Below the pieces are notes generated by a model that saw nothing but the letters and a program-made list of their open reading frames with translations, had not been told where the DNA came from and did not search any database. This document shows, piece after piece, positions 31,539 through 43,545 of a stretch of 64,000 nt of DNA. Position numbers and translations under genes: made by a program. This DNA is from Aradus depressus (lineage: Eukaryota; Arthropoda; Insecta; Hemiptera; Aradidae), in NCBI GenBank assembly GCA_963662175.1, contig OY759218.1, forward strand, positions 12,924,480 to 12,988,479, written 5' to 3'. Numbering within the stretch: position 1 is the first letter of the stretch; each line of letters begins with the position of its first letter.

Positions 31539-32411
31539 ATAATTAAACTCTGAAACCAGCTCAAATCTATAATTCCAGGCGGCTTTGCAATATTTAATTA
31601 AAGTTTTGTAATTTCGTCCATTTACATATTCAATAAACTGAACATAGCTCAACTCTGCTTCACCAAAATAGATAAGACGAAATTCCCTTAAGATGGAGCA
31701 TACGGCAATAAAGTGAAACACATCTTCATCTTGCTACACATGGAGCAAAGCTTGACCTCCTTAGTGTAAGGCCAGTCGTCCATTGGGACCGGAAAGTTGC
31801 GAAAAGTAACGAAATCGGACGTACTGAGTGGATCAATGGACGATCGGCATTCGGACGAACGGCTTCGTCCGATTTCGTTGCTTCGCAGTTCGCAACTTTC
31901 CGGTCCCAGTGGACGACTAGGCTAAGAATATTTATTTAAGTAAAGGACCTCGTACCTTCAGCACCCAGCTTATGAAATTCGCATCCATCTCCGAGAAAAT
32001 AACTTTATTATCTGTAACTAACTGTTTATATAAAGTATGCTTGATACTATTTATTGATTTTACTTTATATTCATTAATAAATGTATCCCTTACTTTAATT
32101 ACAATATCATTCCCTTTTATTCTGCCATCCAAAAACTCAGTAATATTAACATTACAGTTGTTACAAATAGATTGCACTTCGTTATACCAAAATACCTTTT
32201 TATCGATGTCATTCCTCGTAACAATGTTTATATATCTATAAGATGGGAGATTTAAAGATAACTTTATAAAATGTAAATGTAATTTCAATGTAAACAAGAA
32301 AACAGGCATTAAATCAGATTCTAAATATAAGAAGAAATCTGCTCTGTTTCTGGGCAGCTTTAAACATTTTATAATAAATAATTTGAAGGTTCTTTCAATA
32401 TTACTGTACAT
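31539..32411 (-). pseudogene. LINE C-terminal region with CCHC-like motif
   Basis: The frame at 32411-31932 (MYSNIERTFKLFIIKCLKLP ... SWVLKVRGPLLK) continues beyond the MITE. In the frame at 31721 and just upstream it reads LCSMCS, then DVFHFIAVCSILREFR, a C-x2-C...H-x4-C arrangement common at the C-terminus of LINE polyproteins. A one-base slip in an AAGATGAAGATG stretch and the MITE break the frame. Confidence 0.7.
31770..31922. mobile_element. 153-bp MITE with TAA target duplication
   Basis: The left end GGCCAGTCGTCCATTGGGAC and the reverse complement of the right end GCCTAGTCGTCCACTGGGAC pair over about 33 bp and continue into GGAAAGTTGCGAA. Inner AACGAAATCGGACG and CGTCCGATTTCGTT also pair. 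TAA flanks both ends (31767-31769 and 31923-31925). PIF/Harbinger-like. It interrupts LINE coding sequence, so it is younger than that LINE. Confidence 0.8.
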
Positions 32412-34042
32412 CCGATATCCCCAGATTTGAGCCCCATAGCACAGGACTGAGCGTGATACGGCATTAAAGATTTTTAATTTAGAGGCAAATGGTATCGTTT
32501 TATTAAAAATTATTTTATTAAATGCAGACAGACCAAATTTAGCAGCTTCTACTTTCTCCTTAAAGTGATTTTCTAAGGATTAATTTGAAGATAAGGAAAT
32601 CCCAAGATATTTATACTTATTAACAACTTCTATACTATTGTTTTTATAGAACCATCTTTCTTGCCTAGCTGGCCTGCCGCCATTCCTAAAAACAACTACC
32701 TTGGACTTCTCCAAGTTTACTATCAAGTTCCACATTTCACAATACTTCTCTACGGCAGATATCATTTTTTCAAGGTAAACCTATCCGACGCCAACAGAAC
32801 CAAATCATCGGCGTACGCTAGTAATCTGATGACTGTGTTCCCAACTTTAATCCCACCATGCAAGTAGTCCTCAATATCGTTTATAAATAGTGAGAACAAT
32901 ATTGGGCTAAGGAGGCACCCTTGCTTGACGCCCATTGTAGTTCCAAATGGCTCTGTTAAACCCTGCTGTCACCATACAGACGCTGATGATCCTTCATATA
33001 AATTTCTCAAGATATTTACCATGTTACTAGACATACCCATCTCTGATAGTTTATAGAAGAGGGAATAGCGGTCTATACGGTCGAATGCGGCAGAGAAGTC
33101 TATAAAAAAAGTAAACACTTTTTCTCGCTTAACACAGCTTAATTTTCACCAAGCTCATAAGAGTGGCAACATTGTCAATCGTAGAGTATGACTTTCTGAA
33201 GCCCGCTTGAAATTCACCTAGTATTTTATGTTCTCTCTCCCAGCTAATTATTCTGTCTAGTAAGAGCCCAGTGAACAGCTTGCTAACAATATTAATAAAG
33301 GAAATCCCTCTGTAATTGGACACTTCACCTATTGCACCTTTTTTGTAAATTGGAAAAATAATTGACTTTTTGAAATCTTCAGGTATATTCCCCTTATTAT
33401 ATTAAAATAAACAAGTAACATTTCTAAAAACTTTTCTGGGGCGTTTTTTATAAATTCTTAGGAAATGCCATCAGGCCCGGGCGCTTTATTCAATTTAGCT
33501 CTCTTTAACACTGCTAAGAGCTCAGTTAGTGTAAAGGGTTCATCTAAAGGCTTAACAGTTAAATAGGGTTCAGCATAAACAATTCTACAGGAATTTAACG
33601 GGGGATTTAATAACTGCTTAAAGTGATTTATCCATTCTGATGCTGGTATACTCTTATCAATAAGAAAATGTGTAAATTTAAAATGTCGTACCAGACACCA
33701 GAAATCTTTAGAATTTTTTACCACACTAAATTCAGTGATAATATTTTCATTATATTGTTTTTTCTTTAATTTACATAATTCTTTATATTGTTTACTAATT
33801 TTTAAATACAAAGTTTTAATAGTGGAAGAATCTGTTTTTCGATAAACATCAAGTAGGCTGAACATACGAGCACGAACTTTAGCACAATCACTGTCAAACC
33901 ATTTGGCTTTATAAACAACAGGTTTATCTAAATAATACAAATTATATTTGTTTGCTGTATTTTTAATTATGTTTACCAATTGTTGCAAGCCTCTCTGAGG
34001 GTTATCTGTTAAAACATAACTTTCAATTAATTCACTATCCAT
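32412..34042 (-). pseudogene. LINE reverse transcriptase domain
   Basis: The blocks appear in order but in more than one frame: LNKAPGPDGIS (34042-33458 frame), SNYRGISFINIVSKLFTGLL and FQAGFRKSYSTIDNV (33323-33129), then FFIDFSAAFDRIDRYSLFYK, FGTTMGVKQGCLLSPILFSL and the active-site box LLAYADDLVLLASD (about 33120-32780), and YKYLGISL (32765-32580). The catalytic Asp pair in YADD and the Asp in FIDFSAAFD are kept. A TGA after SASVW near 32968 and several one-base slips make it a pseudogene. Confidence 0.8.
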
Positions 34043-34043
34043 T

Positions 34044-35000
34044 TCAGTAATATTTGATTTGAGGCTTCCATTTCAATTTTGGGAGAAGTGGATAAAAGGA
34101 TTCACTTAATATACTCCTATTACATTTTACAATAATAGGAAGATGGTCTGAAAAACATTGCATATCAACTTCAAATGAATCTATGTAAGGTAATAAATCA
34201 TAACTAGCTATGCATAGGTCAATGACTGAGGAGCCAGTAGGCCCAATATAGGTGTATTCACCATTCAAATCTCCCGATACGCGGCCATTTAACAAAACAA
34301 AACTGAAATCTTCTAGAAAGGAAAGAAAGTTTTTACCATTTAAATTTGTTACATTGTCTTTCGATTTTCTTATCGATTTGACATTACTTAGATTCTCTAA
34401 TAATTCCTTTGGAATAACTTGACCAGAACCCAGTCTACAGTTAAAGTCTCCCAACAGCATAAACTGACAGTTTGAATTTTCGCTAATCAAATCATAAAGA
34501 TTGTAAAATTCTTCAGTCCATCGGGATCCATTCGAATAAACCGGTATTAAAAAATAGTTGACTGAATTCATTATAACTTCAATTAATTTACAATTCATAA
34601 AATTTCTAAATTTAATAATATTAGAACGAATTAAGTCACTTTTAACTGCTATAATAGACCCCCCACTGGCTCTTCCTTGAGTGGACACCTTAACTGCAGG
34701 CACAAGTTCTAGCTGGTACTCACAAAATATTAGTTTAATTTTAGTAATAACATCCTGTTCGAACAAAAAAGTTTCACAGAGTAAAAAAATATCAAATTGT
34801 TTTAAATAATTTATAAACTCTAAATTGTATACCTTGGATTTAATTCCTGCAACACTATAAGCAACTATATTAATATTAGAATTTATTACAACATTACCCT
34901 GGTTACTGTTACTGTTTCTTGGATGATTTTGCCGATGTTGTAGAGCTTGCCGAGTCGCTGCGGGGCCGAAAAAGCTCTCTGATGTCGGCAGATCTAGCAC
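34044..35000 (-). pseudogene. LINE AP-endonuclease domain
   Basis: A 318-codon frame with the AP-endonuclease (exonuclease-endonuclease-phosphatase) motifs used to nick target DNA: NIVAYSVAGIKSK (N of the first motif), FLLCETFL (Glu), GRASGGSIIAVK, LLGDFNCRLG (the GDFN box), YTYIGPTGSSVIDL (Ser/IDx) and CFSDHLPIIVK (SDHxP). All key residues appear present. It slips frame by one base into the RT at about 34045, where the next frame opens with MDSELIESYVL. The start near 35000 has a proline/Asn-rich leader. Confidence 0.85.
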
Positions 35001-35052
35001 CTGGTGTATTCAATTTTCTATTAATTCTTTTTCTCTTTTTTAATTGTTCCGT

Positions 35053-38000
35053 AGACAGCCAAGGTACTCTGTTTCCGGTGTAAACCATCCTTTATTTCCT
35101 GAGAAAGACGGGCAACTTGCTCTACGGTGTTTCGGTGCCTCTTGAATCCCGCCTGGCTGCTTGTCATTAGCCTATTCTGTTCCAGAAATTCCTGGAGCCT
35201 TTTTACAACTATTCGCTCCAGAAGCTTTGAAAAGACACTCGTCAGAGCTATAGGTCTGAAGTTGTCAGGGACATCTGCTACTTTGCCTTTCTTGAGGATG
35301 GGAACTATTTCCGCTTTCCTCCATTCCGAAGGAACTTGGCTTATCCAAACTGCGTTTTAAAACTTCAGCACCGTGTGCTTAGCTTTCTCACCCAAATGGA
35401 TAAGAAATTCTGGGAGGATCTCATCCGGGCCAGCACTCTTACCCGGCTTGGTATTTGATAGGGCTTCTTCTAGCTCATCATGTCCCAGCTCACCACAGAG
35501 AAGTCGGGCATCCTCTTCATTCAAGCAGGATGGTGGCGGGCGGATATTTGGTTTCCCATTTTCTTTTTTAGGGCGATAATTGCTTGTTTTAGTATAGTGC
35601 CCAAAGAAATGCCGTAGGAAAAATATACCAATTATAATAATTTTTATAATTAATATAAAAATATATATAAAATTAATAATACAATAATTATTTGAATTCT
35701 GATCCATTTCGGTATAATACCAAGCTCTGGTTCTTCTTTGATATGGACTGACCGTTCTTTTTTCTGATGTGATTAACCCTAGTACCTTCTCTAGTGGTCT
35801 GGTTCTTCTATACATTTCCCCAGTTTCATCCTGAGCTTCGACTCCGAAGTCAATGAAGACAGCCATGGTACTCTGTTTCCGGTGTAAACCATCCTTTATT
35901 TCCGGAGAATGACGGGCAACTTGCTCTACGGTGTTTCGGTGCCTCTTGAATCCCGCCTGGCTGCTTGTCATTAGCCTATTCTGTTCCAGAAATTCCTGGA
36001 GCCTTTTTACAACTATTCGCTCCAGAAGCTTTGAAAAGACACTCGTCAGAGCTATAGGTCTGAAGTTTTCAGGGACATCTGCTACTTTGCCTTTCTTGAG
36101 AATGGGAACTATTTCCGCTTTCCTCCATTCCGAAGGAACTTGGCTTATCCAAACTGTGTTTTAAAACTTCAGCACCGTGTGCTTAGCTTTCTCACCCAAA
36201 TGGATAAGAAATTCTGGGAGGATCTCATCCGGGCCAGCACTCTTACCCGGCTTGGTATTTGATATGGCTTCTTCTAGCTCATCATGTCCCAGCTTACCAT
36301 AGAGAAGTCGGGCATCCTCTTCATTCAAGCAGGATGGTGGCGGGCGAATATTTGGTTTCCCATTTTCTTTTTATTAGGGCGATAATTGCTTGTTTTAGCA
36401 TAGTGCCCAAAGAAATGCCGTAGGAAAAATATACCAATTATAATAATTTTTATAATTAATATAAAAATATGTATAAAATTAATAATACAATAATTATTTG
36501 AATTCTGATCCATTTCGGTATAATACCAAGCTCTGGTTCTTCTTTGATATGGACTGACCGTTCTTTTTTCTGATGTGATTAACCCTAGTACCTTCTCTAG
36601 TGGTCTGGTTCTTCTATACATTTCCCCAGTTTCATCCTGAGCTTCGACTCCGAAGTCAATGAAGACAGCCATGGTACTCTGTTTCCGGTGTAAACCATCC
36701 TTTATTTCCGGAGAATGACGGGCAACTTGCTCTACGGTGTTTCGGTGCCTCTTGAATCCCGCCTGGCTGCTTGTCATTAGCCTATTCTGTTCCAGAAATT
36801 CCTGGAGCCTTTTTACAACTATTCGCTCCAGAAGCTTTGAAAAGACACTCGTCAGAGCTATAGGTCTGAAGTTTTCAGGGACATCTGCTACTTTGCCTTT
36901 CTTGAGGATGGGAACTATTTCCGCTTTCCTCCATTCCGAAGGAACTTGGCTTATCCAAACTGTGATTTAAAACTTCAGCACCGTGTGCTTAGCTTTCTCA
37001 CCCAAATGGATAAGAAATTCTGGGAGGATCTCATCCGGGCCAGCACTCTTACCCGGCTTGGTATTTGATATGGCTTCTTCTAGCTCATCATGTCCCAGCT
37101 TACCATAGAGAAGTCGGGCATCCTCTTCATTCAAGCAGGATGGTGGCGGGCGAATATTTGGTTTCCCATTTTCTTTTTATTAGGGCGATAATTGCTTGTT
37201 TTAGCATAGTGCCCAAAGAAATGCCGTAGGAAAAATATACCAATTATAATAATTTTTATAATTAATATAAAAATATGTATAAAATTAATAATACAATAAT
37301 TATTTGAATTCTGATCCATTTCGGTATAATACCAAGCTCTGGTTCTTCTTTGATATGGACTGACCGTTCTTTTTTCTGATGTGATTAACCCTAGTACCTT
37401 CTTCAGTGGTCTGGTTCTTCTATACATTTCCCCAGTTTCATCCTGAGCTTCGACTCCGAAGTCAATGAAGACAGCCATGGTACTCTGTTTCCGGTGTAAA
37501 CCATCCTTTATTTCCGGAGAATGACGGGCAACTTGCTCTACGGTGTTTCGGTGCCTCTTGAATCCCGCCTGGCTGCTTGTCATTAGCCTATTCTGTTCCA
37601 GAAATTCCTGGAGCCTTTTTACAACTATTCGCTCCAGAAGCTTTGAAAAGACACTCGTCAGAGCTATAGGTCTGAAGTTTTCAGGGACATCTGCTACTTT
37701 GCCCTTCTTGAGGTTGGGAACTATTTCCGCTTTCCTCCATTCCGAAGGAACTTGGCTTATCCAAACTGTGTTTTAAAACTTCAGCACCGTGTGCTTAGCT
37801 TTCTCACCCAAATGGATAAGAAATTCTGGGAGGATCTCATCCGGGCCAGCACTCTTACCCGGCTTGGTATTTGATATGGCTTCTTCTAGCTCATCATGTC
37901 CCAGCTTACCATAGAGAAGTCGGGCATCCTCTTCATTCAAGCAGGATGGTGGCGGGCGAATATTTGGTTTCCCATTTTCTTTTTATTAGGGCGATAATTG

Positions 38001-40660
38001 CTTGTTTTAGCATAGTGCCCAAAGAAATGCCGTAGGAAAAATATACCAATTATAATAATTTTTATAATTAATATAAAAATATGTATAAAATTAATAATAC
38101 AATAATTATTTGAATTCTGATCCATTTCGGTATAATACCAAGCTCTGGTTCTTCTTTGATATGGACTGACCGTTCTTTTTTCTGATGTGATTAACCCTAG
38201 TACCTTCTCTAGTGGTCTGGTTCTTCTATACATTTCCCCAGTTTCATCCTGAGCTTCGACTCCGAAGTCAATGAAGACAGCCATGGTACTCTGTTTCCGG
38301 TGTAAACCATCCTTTATTTCCGGAGAATGACGGGCAACTTGCTCTACGGTGTTTCGGTGCCTCTTGAATCCCGCCTGGCTGCTTGTCATTAGCCTATTCT
38401 GTTCCAGAAATTCCTGGAGCCTTTTTACAACTATTCGCTCCAGAAGCTTTGAAAAGACACTCGTCAGAGCTATAGGTCTGAAGTTTTCAGGGACATCTGC
38501 TACTTTGCCTTTCTTGAGGATGGGAACTATTTCCGCTTTCCTCCATTCCGAAGGAACTTGGCTTATCCAAACTGTGATTTAAAACTTCAGCACCGTGTGC
38601 TTAGCTTTCTCACCCAAATGGATAAGAAATTCTGGGAGGATCTCATCCGGGCCAGCACTCTTACCCGGCTTGGTATTTGATATGGCTTCTTCTAGCTCAT
38701 CATGTCCCAGCTTACCATAGAGAAGTCGGGCATCCTCTTCATTCAAGCAGGATGGTGGCGGGCGAATATTTGGTTTCCCATTTTCTTTTTATTAGGGCGA
38801 TAATTGCTTGTTTTAGCATAGTGCCCAAAGAAATGCCGTAGGAAAAATATACCAATTATAATAATTTTTATAATTAATATAAAAATATGTATAAAATTAA
38901 TAATACAATAATTATTTGAATTCTGATCCATTTCGGTATAATACCAAGCTCTGGTTCTTCTTTGATATGGACTGACCGTTCTTTTTTCTGATGTGATTAA
39001 CCCTAGTACCTTCTCTAGTGGTCTGGTTCTTCTATACATTTCCCCAGTTTCATCCTGAGCTTCGACTCCGAAGTCAATGAAGACAGCCATGGTACTCTGT
39101 TTCCGGTGTAAACCATCCTTTATTTCCGGAGAATGACGGGCAACTTGCTCTACGGTGTTTCGGTGTCTCTTGAATCCCGCCTGGCTGCTTGTCATTAGCC
39201 TATTCTGTTCCAGAAATTCCTGGAGCCTTTTTACAACTATTCGCTCCAGAAGCTTTGAAAAGACACTCGTCAGAGCTATAGGTCTGAAGTTTTCAGGGAC
39301 ATCTGCTACTTTGCCTTTCTTGAGAATGGGAACTATTTCCGCTTTCCTCCATTCCGAAGGAACTTGGCTTATCCAAACTGTGTTTTAAAACTTCAGCACC
39401 GTGTGCTTAGCTTTCTCACCCAAATGGATAAGAAATTCTGGGAGGATCTCATCCGGGCCAGCACTCTTACCCGGCTTGGTATTTGATATGGCTTCTTCTA
39501 GCTCATCATGTCCCAGCTTACCATAGAGAAGTCGGGCATCCTCTTCATTCAAGCAGGATGGTGGCGGGCGAATATTTGGTTTCCCATTTTCTTTTTATTA
39601 GGGCGATAATTGCTTGTTTTAGCATAGTGCCCAAAGAAATGCCGTAGGAAAAATATACCAATTATAATAATTTTTATAATTAATATAAAAATATGTATAA
39701 AATTAATAATACAATAATTATTTGAATTCTGATCCATTTCGGTATAATACCAAGCTCTGGTTCTTCTTTGATATGGACTGACCGTTCTTTTTTCTGATGT
39801 GATTAACCCTAGTACCTTCTCTAGTGGTCTGGTTCTTCTATACATTTCCCCAGTTTCATCCTGAGCTTCGACTCCGAAGTCAATGAAGACAGCCATGGTA
39901 CTCTGTTTCCGGTGTAAACCATCCTTTATTTCCGGAGAATGACGGGCAACTTGCTCTACGGTGTTTCGGTGCCTCTTGAATCCCGCCTGGCTGCTTGTCA
40001 TTAGCCTATTCTGTTCCAGAAATTCCTGGAGCCTTTTTACAACTATTCGCTCCAGAAGCTTTGAAAAGACACTCGTCAGAGCTATAGGTCTGAAGTTTTC
40101 AGGGACATCTGCTACTTTGCCTTTCTTGAGGATGGGAACTATTTCCGCTTTCCTCCATTCCGAAGGAACTTGGCTTATCCAAACTGTGTTTTAAAACTTC
40201 AGCATAATTGCTTGTTTTAGCATAGTGCCCAAAGAAATGCCGTAGGAAAAATATACCAATTATAATAATTTTTATAATTAATATAAAAATATATATAAAA
40301 TTAATAATACAATAATTATTTGAATTCTGATCCATTTTGGTATAATACCAAGCTTGGTATTTGACCCTAGTAACTTCTCTAGGTTCCTTTAGGAACACCG
40401 CATGTAATTTCTCTCCATTCTGACGTATACATTTCCCCAGTTTCATCCTGAGCTTCGACTCCGAAGTCAATGAAGACAGCCAAGGTACTCTGTTTCTGGT
40501 GGAAACCATCTTTTATTTCCTGAGAAAGACGGGCAACTTGCTCTACGGTGTTTCGGTGCCTCTTGAATCCCGCCTGGCTGCTTGTCATTAGCCTATTCTG
40601 TTCCAGAAATTCCTAGAGCCTTTTTACAACTATTCGCTCCAGAAGCTTTGAAAAGACACC
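35053..40660 (-). repeat. Tandem array of a LINE-derived 806-bp unit (7 units plus part)
   Basis: Unit starts (marker AGACAGCCATGGTACTCTG or its AAGG variant) fall at 35053, 35857, 36663, 37469, 38275, 39081, 39887 and 40473; spacings are 804, 806, 806, 806, 806, 806 and 586 bp. Units 2-6 are almost identical. On the minus strand each holds an RT N-terminal part joined to pieces of an endonuclease and to a 90-bp AT-only block. All units share a TAA stop in the RT frame (KHTVLKF then stop), so the copy was dead before it was amplified. Unit 7 lacks about 220 bp. Confidence 0.9.
35127..35971 (-). pseudogene. RT fragment carried by each 806-bp unit (first unit described)
   Basis: The frame at 35971-35357 has, in order, SSQAGFKRHRNTVEQVAR and STMAVFIDFG (RT blocks around the first catalytic Asp), then VLGLITSEKRTVSPYQRRT (from a region near the endonuclease), then CGELGHDELEEALSNTKPGK and SAGPDEILPEFLI (the block that should precede SSQAGFK), then a TAA. 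After the stop the frame continues VWISQVPSEWRKAEIVPILK, DNFRPIALTSVFSKLLERIV and LEQNRLMTSSQAGFKR into the next unit. The RT order is thus intact only when read across a unit boundary, which shows head-to-tail joining. Jockey-like by the NFRPIALTSVFSKLxERIV form. Confidence 0.8.
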
Positions 40661-41412
40661 AGACATTTGTTCTTTTATTTCTAGAATAAAAATTATTTGT
40701 TCAATAAATTCATAAGTGGCATTTGAAGTAGATTTATTTTTTCTAAAACCGAATTGTTCGCCAGTTAGACCACACAGTTCGGGGTGTTCTTCCTGTGAAA
40801 GAAGAACAGCTTGGAGTTGAAATTACCATGACCTTATAATATTTGAGACGTCCAGTGATTAGGCTGTACCCATGTTGAGTCAAGGCGTACCCGTACGTCG
40901 TTCGGCCATCCGGGCATCGTGACCAACGTTGTTGCCATTTTTCCACAATCCAATCCAGTCAGGTGCATTTTCCGTCTCTGGCAGGGTACGGGCAGCGCTC
41001 CTGATATCGCGTTGGCCGGGCGAATCCTGTGCCGGATCGTCAGCGGGAAAGGCCTCTTCCAGGAATAACCTGTTCGTCTCCGCTAGGGACCACCGTGGTC
41101 TGCTTCTTCTTTGATATGGACTTACCGTACTTTTTTCTGATGTGATTACCCCTAGTACCTTCTCTAGGTTACGGAAAAATATACCTGGGTCACCATTCGG
41201 TGGTCTGTAAACGCAAATAATATAATAATTATTTGAATTCTTTCCAGAAAACTTACCTTTAGACCGCAACACTCAATGTGTTCCTCAACGCAAAATTTAT
41301 TTAATTCTTTTTTTTTATATGCTATTTGCGAGTTATGTTTTTTAAGTATGCAAGCGCCGCCGTGCTTTTTTTGTGACCTTTTGAATGAACCGCAACCCGC
41401 TGACACGGTCAA
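40661..41412 (-). pseudogene. LINE endonuclease fragment upstream of the 806-bp array
   Basis: The frame at 41412-41164 reads RSQKKHGGACILKKHNSQIA and FCVEEHIECCGLKVS, and the frame at 41272-40880 reads NSNNYYIICVYRPPNG followed by FFRNLEKVLGVITSEKSTVS. KHGG.CIL, E..IE..(G/A)(L/I)... and IICVYRPPNG are endonuclease motifs of APE-type LINEs. The same NLEKVLGxITSEK text occurs in every 806-bp unit, so this is the parent element. Truncated before GDFN. Confidence 0.7.
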
Positions 41413-41963
41413 AACAGGTACCTTGTAGGTGCCCTGCAGGCGTAGAGGAAATGGGACCCTTGGGGGTACCTTCGATGTTGCGGTTTTGGCCGGGTTCCTT
41501 TTATTTTAGTCCCCTGTCTTCCCGCGGCTGGCGATAACGGCATAGCAGGTATCGGTACAGTTTGTCCCGAACCTGATTCTGCCACTCGCCTGGCTCTTTT
41601 GAGCTTTCGTCTAGCTGCCCCTGAAAATTTCACTCTCATCAGGTGCAGCTTTCCAACTACCTCAGCAACCTCACTGGCCTGTCCGGATGGTGAGCCCAAG
41701 GGAACCGAGGGCCCCTCGGTTTCGCGAACGCCAGACACAGCTGAGGTTGACTGAGGGTCCGCCGGGGTAGACGTTGGCTCTTCATGATCCATGTCCACGG
41801 TGAATGCCGGCAGATGTTCCAGAGAGCCTCTGTCGGGAGGTGTTGCAGACAGATTCTCCTGCGTGTCTCTGTCCGGTAGGGTTTCCGGCAGGTTCTCTGT
41901 CGAGCCCCTGCGGGGGGATGGTTTTTTATAATTTTTTGACGGGTTATTCATAATCGTTCCCAC
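41409..41963 (-). pseudogene. LINE ORF1 N-terminal region
   Basis: A 184-codon frame, Pro/Glu/Ser-rich (PSPRRGSTENLPETLPDRDT, repeats of the LP(E/D)..PDR type), followed by a basic KFSGAARRKLKRARRVAESG segment. LINE ORF1 proteins, which coat the RNA, often begin with a low-complexity region and a (L/F)SGAxRR(K/R)xK(K/R)xR stretch. The frame ends at 41409 where the endonuclease fragment starts, so the zinc-knuckle half is missing. The identification rests on composition and the SGAARRKLKRAR motif. Confidence 0.5.
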
Positions 41964-42300
41964 GAGTAACGGGGGATTAAATGGTCACCACACGCAGAGC
42001 CCCATACGTGTAGAAGGCTACATTACAATGGGGTGTCGCCCGGTGTCCTAAGTTCATAGTTTGAGGCACACATGTTTCCCCACCCTGTACCATTCAGCCC
42101 TCGGCACGACTTCCGTCCTTAGCTTGGGTGTCCGTCCTAATGTTCGTGTGTTGTTTATGTGTGTGTTTGTGTGTGTGTGTGTATGCACGCACATGTATGT
42201 GTATATTTATGTGCGTGTGCTCACTAGGAACCCGTGGGGTCGTCGGTCCCCAAAAAGCAGCTATTCCACTTCCCCCTGCGGAAGGAGTAGTTAGGTAGGG
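41964..42300 (-). other. Probable LINE 5'UTR with a GT microsatellite
   Basis: GC-richer sequence directly 5' of the ORF1 start, with a (GT)n tract at about 42160-42230. It probably belongs to the same LINE. No frame recognised. Confidence 0.4.
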
Positions 42301-42395
42301 ATACAATATGGGCGGAGCTAGTAGTTAGGTAGGGATACAGAGCTCCAATGAAAACAAGGAGGGATACAGAGCTCCAATGAAAACAAGGAGTTTTG
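42290..42395. repeat. Short nested direct repeats
   Basis: GGGATACAGAGCTCCAATGA (29-bp unit) occurs twice in tandem at about 42330-42390, and GTAGTTAGGTAGGGATAC twice just before (42285 and 42320). Confidence 0.8.
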
Positions 42396-43147
42396 TCAAT
42401 TGGACCTGCCTACATGACATCTCATTTTGCTTGAGCTTGATATAAAATGGTAATAGTTACGCACCTGATAAACAATGTTAAGGGGCACATATAACTTGGA
42501 CAATTTTTTCTATGGTGGTCCAGTTTATTTATCATATTAGGTGTTTCGGCATAATTTGAAATTTCAACATTTCTCCCATTTAGTATAAACTTATCATATT
42601 AGGATTAACCGTAGTCAAGTTTACCTACTACCAATGTAATCAAGAGTATACAAATTAAATGAAATTTTCATGTGTTTGTGTTTCTTAAACTTCTCTCGGA
42701 TGTTACATTGTTGGTTAATTTCTTCCAGAGGTGTCTTCTTATTATTTTTTCCCACAATATTTCGGGACCCTTCTTCCGCCACCTTCTTCACCATGTGTTT
42801 GTCGATTATTTACTGTTTTATTAAATTAGTAACAAATAGTAAATGATATTTAACATTTTTACAGAGAGATTGTGAAAGACTTAATAAATTATAAAGAAAA
42901 CACGAATGTTTTTTAAATATTGTCTATTTCACAAGATATGATCTTGTATCTTATATCTTATAAATAGTAAATAACTCCATATGTGTTGCACTTTGGGGCT
43001 TTATACCGAAAGTCCCGAGATGGGGGAGGGGAGACAGGGAAGGTATATGTACACGTAGAGATGAAGATAAGAAAAGAAGGGTGGAATGTATGATCCGACC
43101 CGTGGGCTGTCAAGGAGCCTGCAGCTGCGGTGAGTGCACGCCCTAAT
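42396..43147. other. Intronic sequence, no gene seen
   Basis: AT-rich up to about 43000, then a G-rich patch (43010-43140). No frame or transposon end recognised. Confidence 0.4.
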
Positions 43148-43545
43148 TAGGCATTTATATTCCCATTATTTATAGTTACTATTTTTATTTAACTGATATT
43201 GAATCTAGACTTTAAAGTGTGTTTATACACCTAAGAAAAATATATTTAAAGGACTTTAAAGTATTATTTTGCCGTTTATATGATGTCCCGACTTAAGCGG
43301 TTCGTCCCGCTTTTTTTAAACTTGTCCCGATCAAGTAGAGTAATATTTCATTAGTTTAGCTAGCACTAATGCTAAATGTAATGGAAATATAACTAGCTTT
43401 TTTCTGTTAATTTCATTTTATAGGAATAATTGTTGGTTGTAGATTAATTTTATTTGACTGATATTGTATCTTGACATGAAAGAAAATTATTTCAAAGGGC
43501 TTTAAAGTATTATTTTATGATGTCTCGACTTGGTTTGTCCCATTT
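43148..43545. repeat. Monomer-like copy of the 232-bp satellite family
   Basis: Starts AATTAGGCATTTATATTCCC and includes CTTGTCCCGATCAAGT. It is a diverged single copy of the unit amplified at 25720-30110, 13 kb away in the same intron and close to exon 10. Confidence 0.75.

Larger units (their letters stand above)
30940..35010 (-). mobile_element. Nearly full-length APE-type LINE (4 kb), minus strand
   Basis: In order from 35000 downward: AP-endonuclease, RT, a C-terminal region with a CCHC-like motif, and a 3'UTR with a (TTA)n tail. The 3'UTR is present twice in tandem (31535-31256 and 31255-30943). A MITE interrupts the C-terminal coding region (31770-31922). The ORF has a one-base slip between endonuclease and RT (about 34045), a TGA in the RT and further breaks, so it is inactive. 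The clade is uncertain; the YADD box and TTA-type tail are seen in several APE-type groups. A short copy lies at 18156-18616 on the plus strand. Confidence 0.85.

Noticed and set aside
35127..40194. Plus-strand 77-codon frames repeated every 806 bp
   Set aside because: Shadows of the minus-strand RT fragment; no motif of their own.
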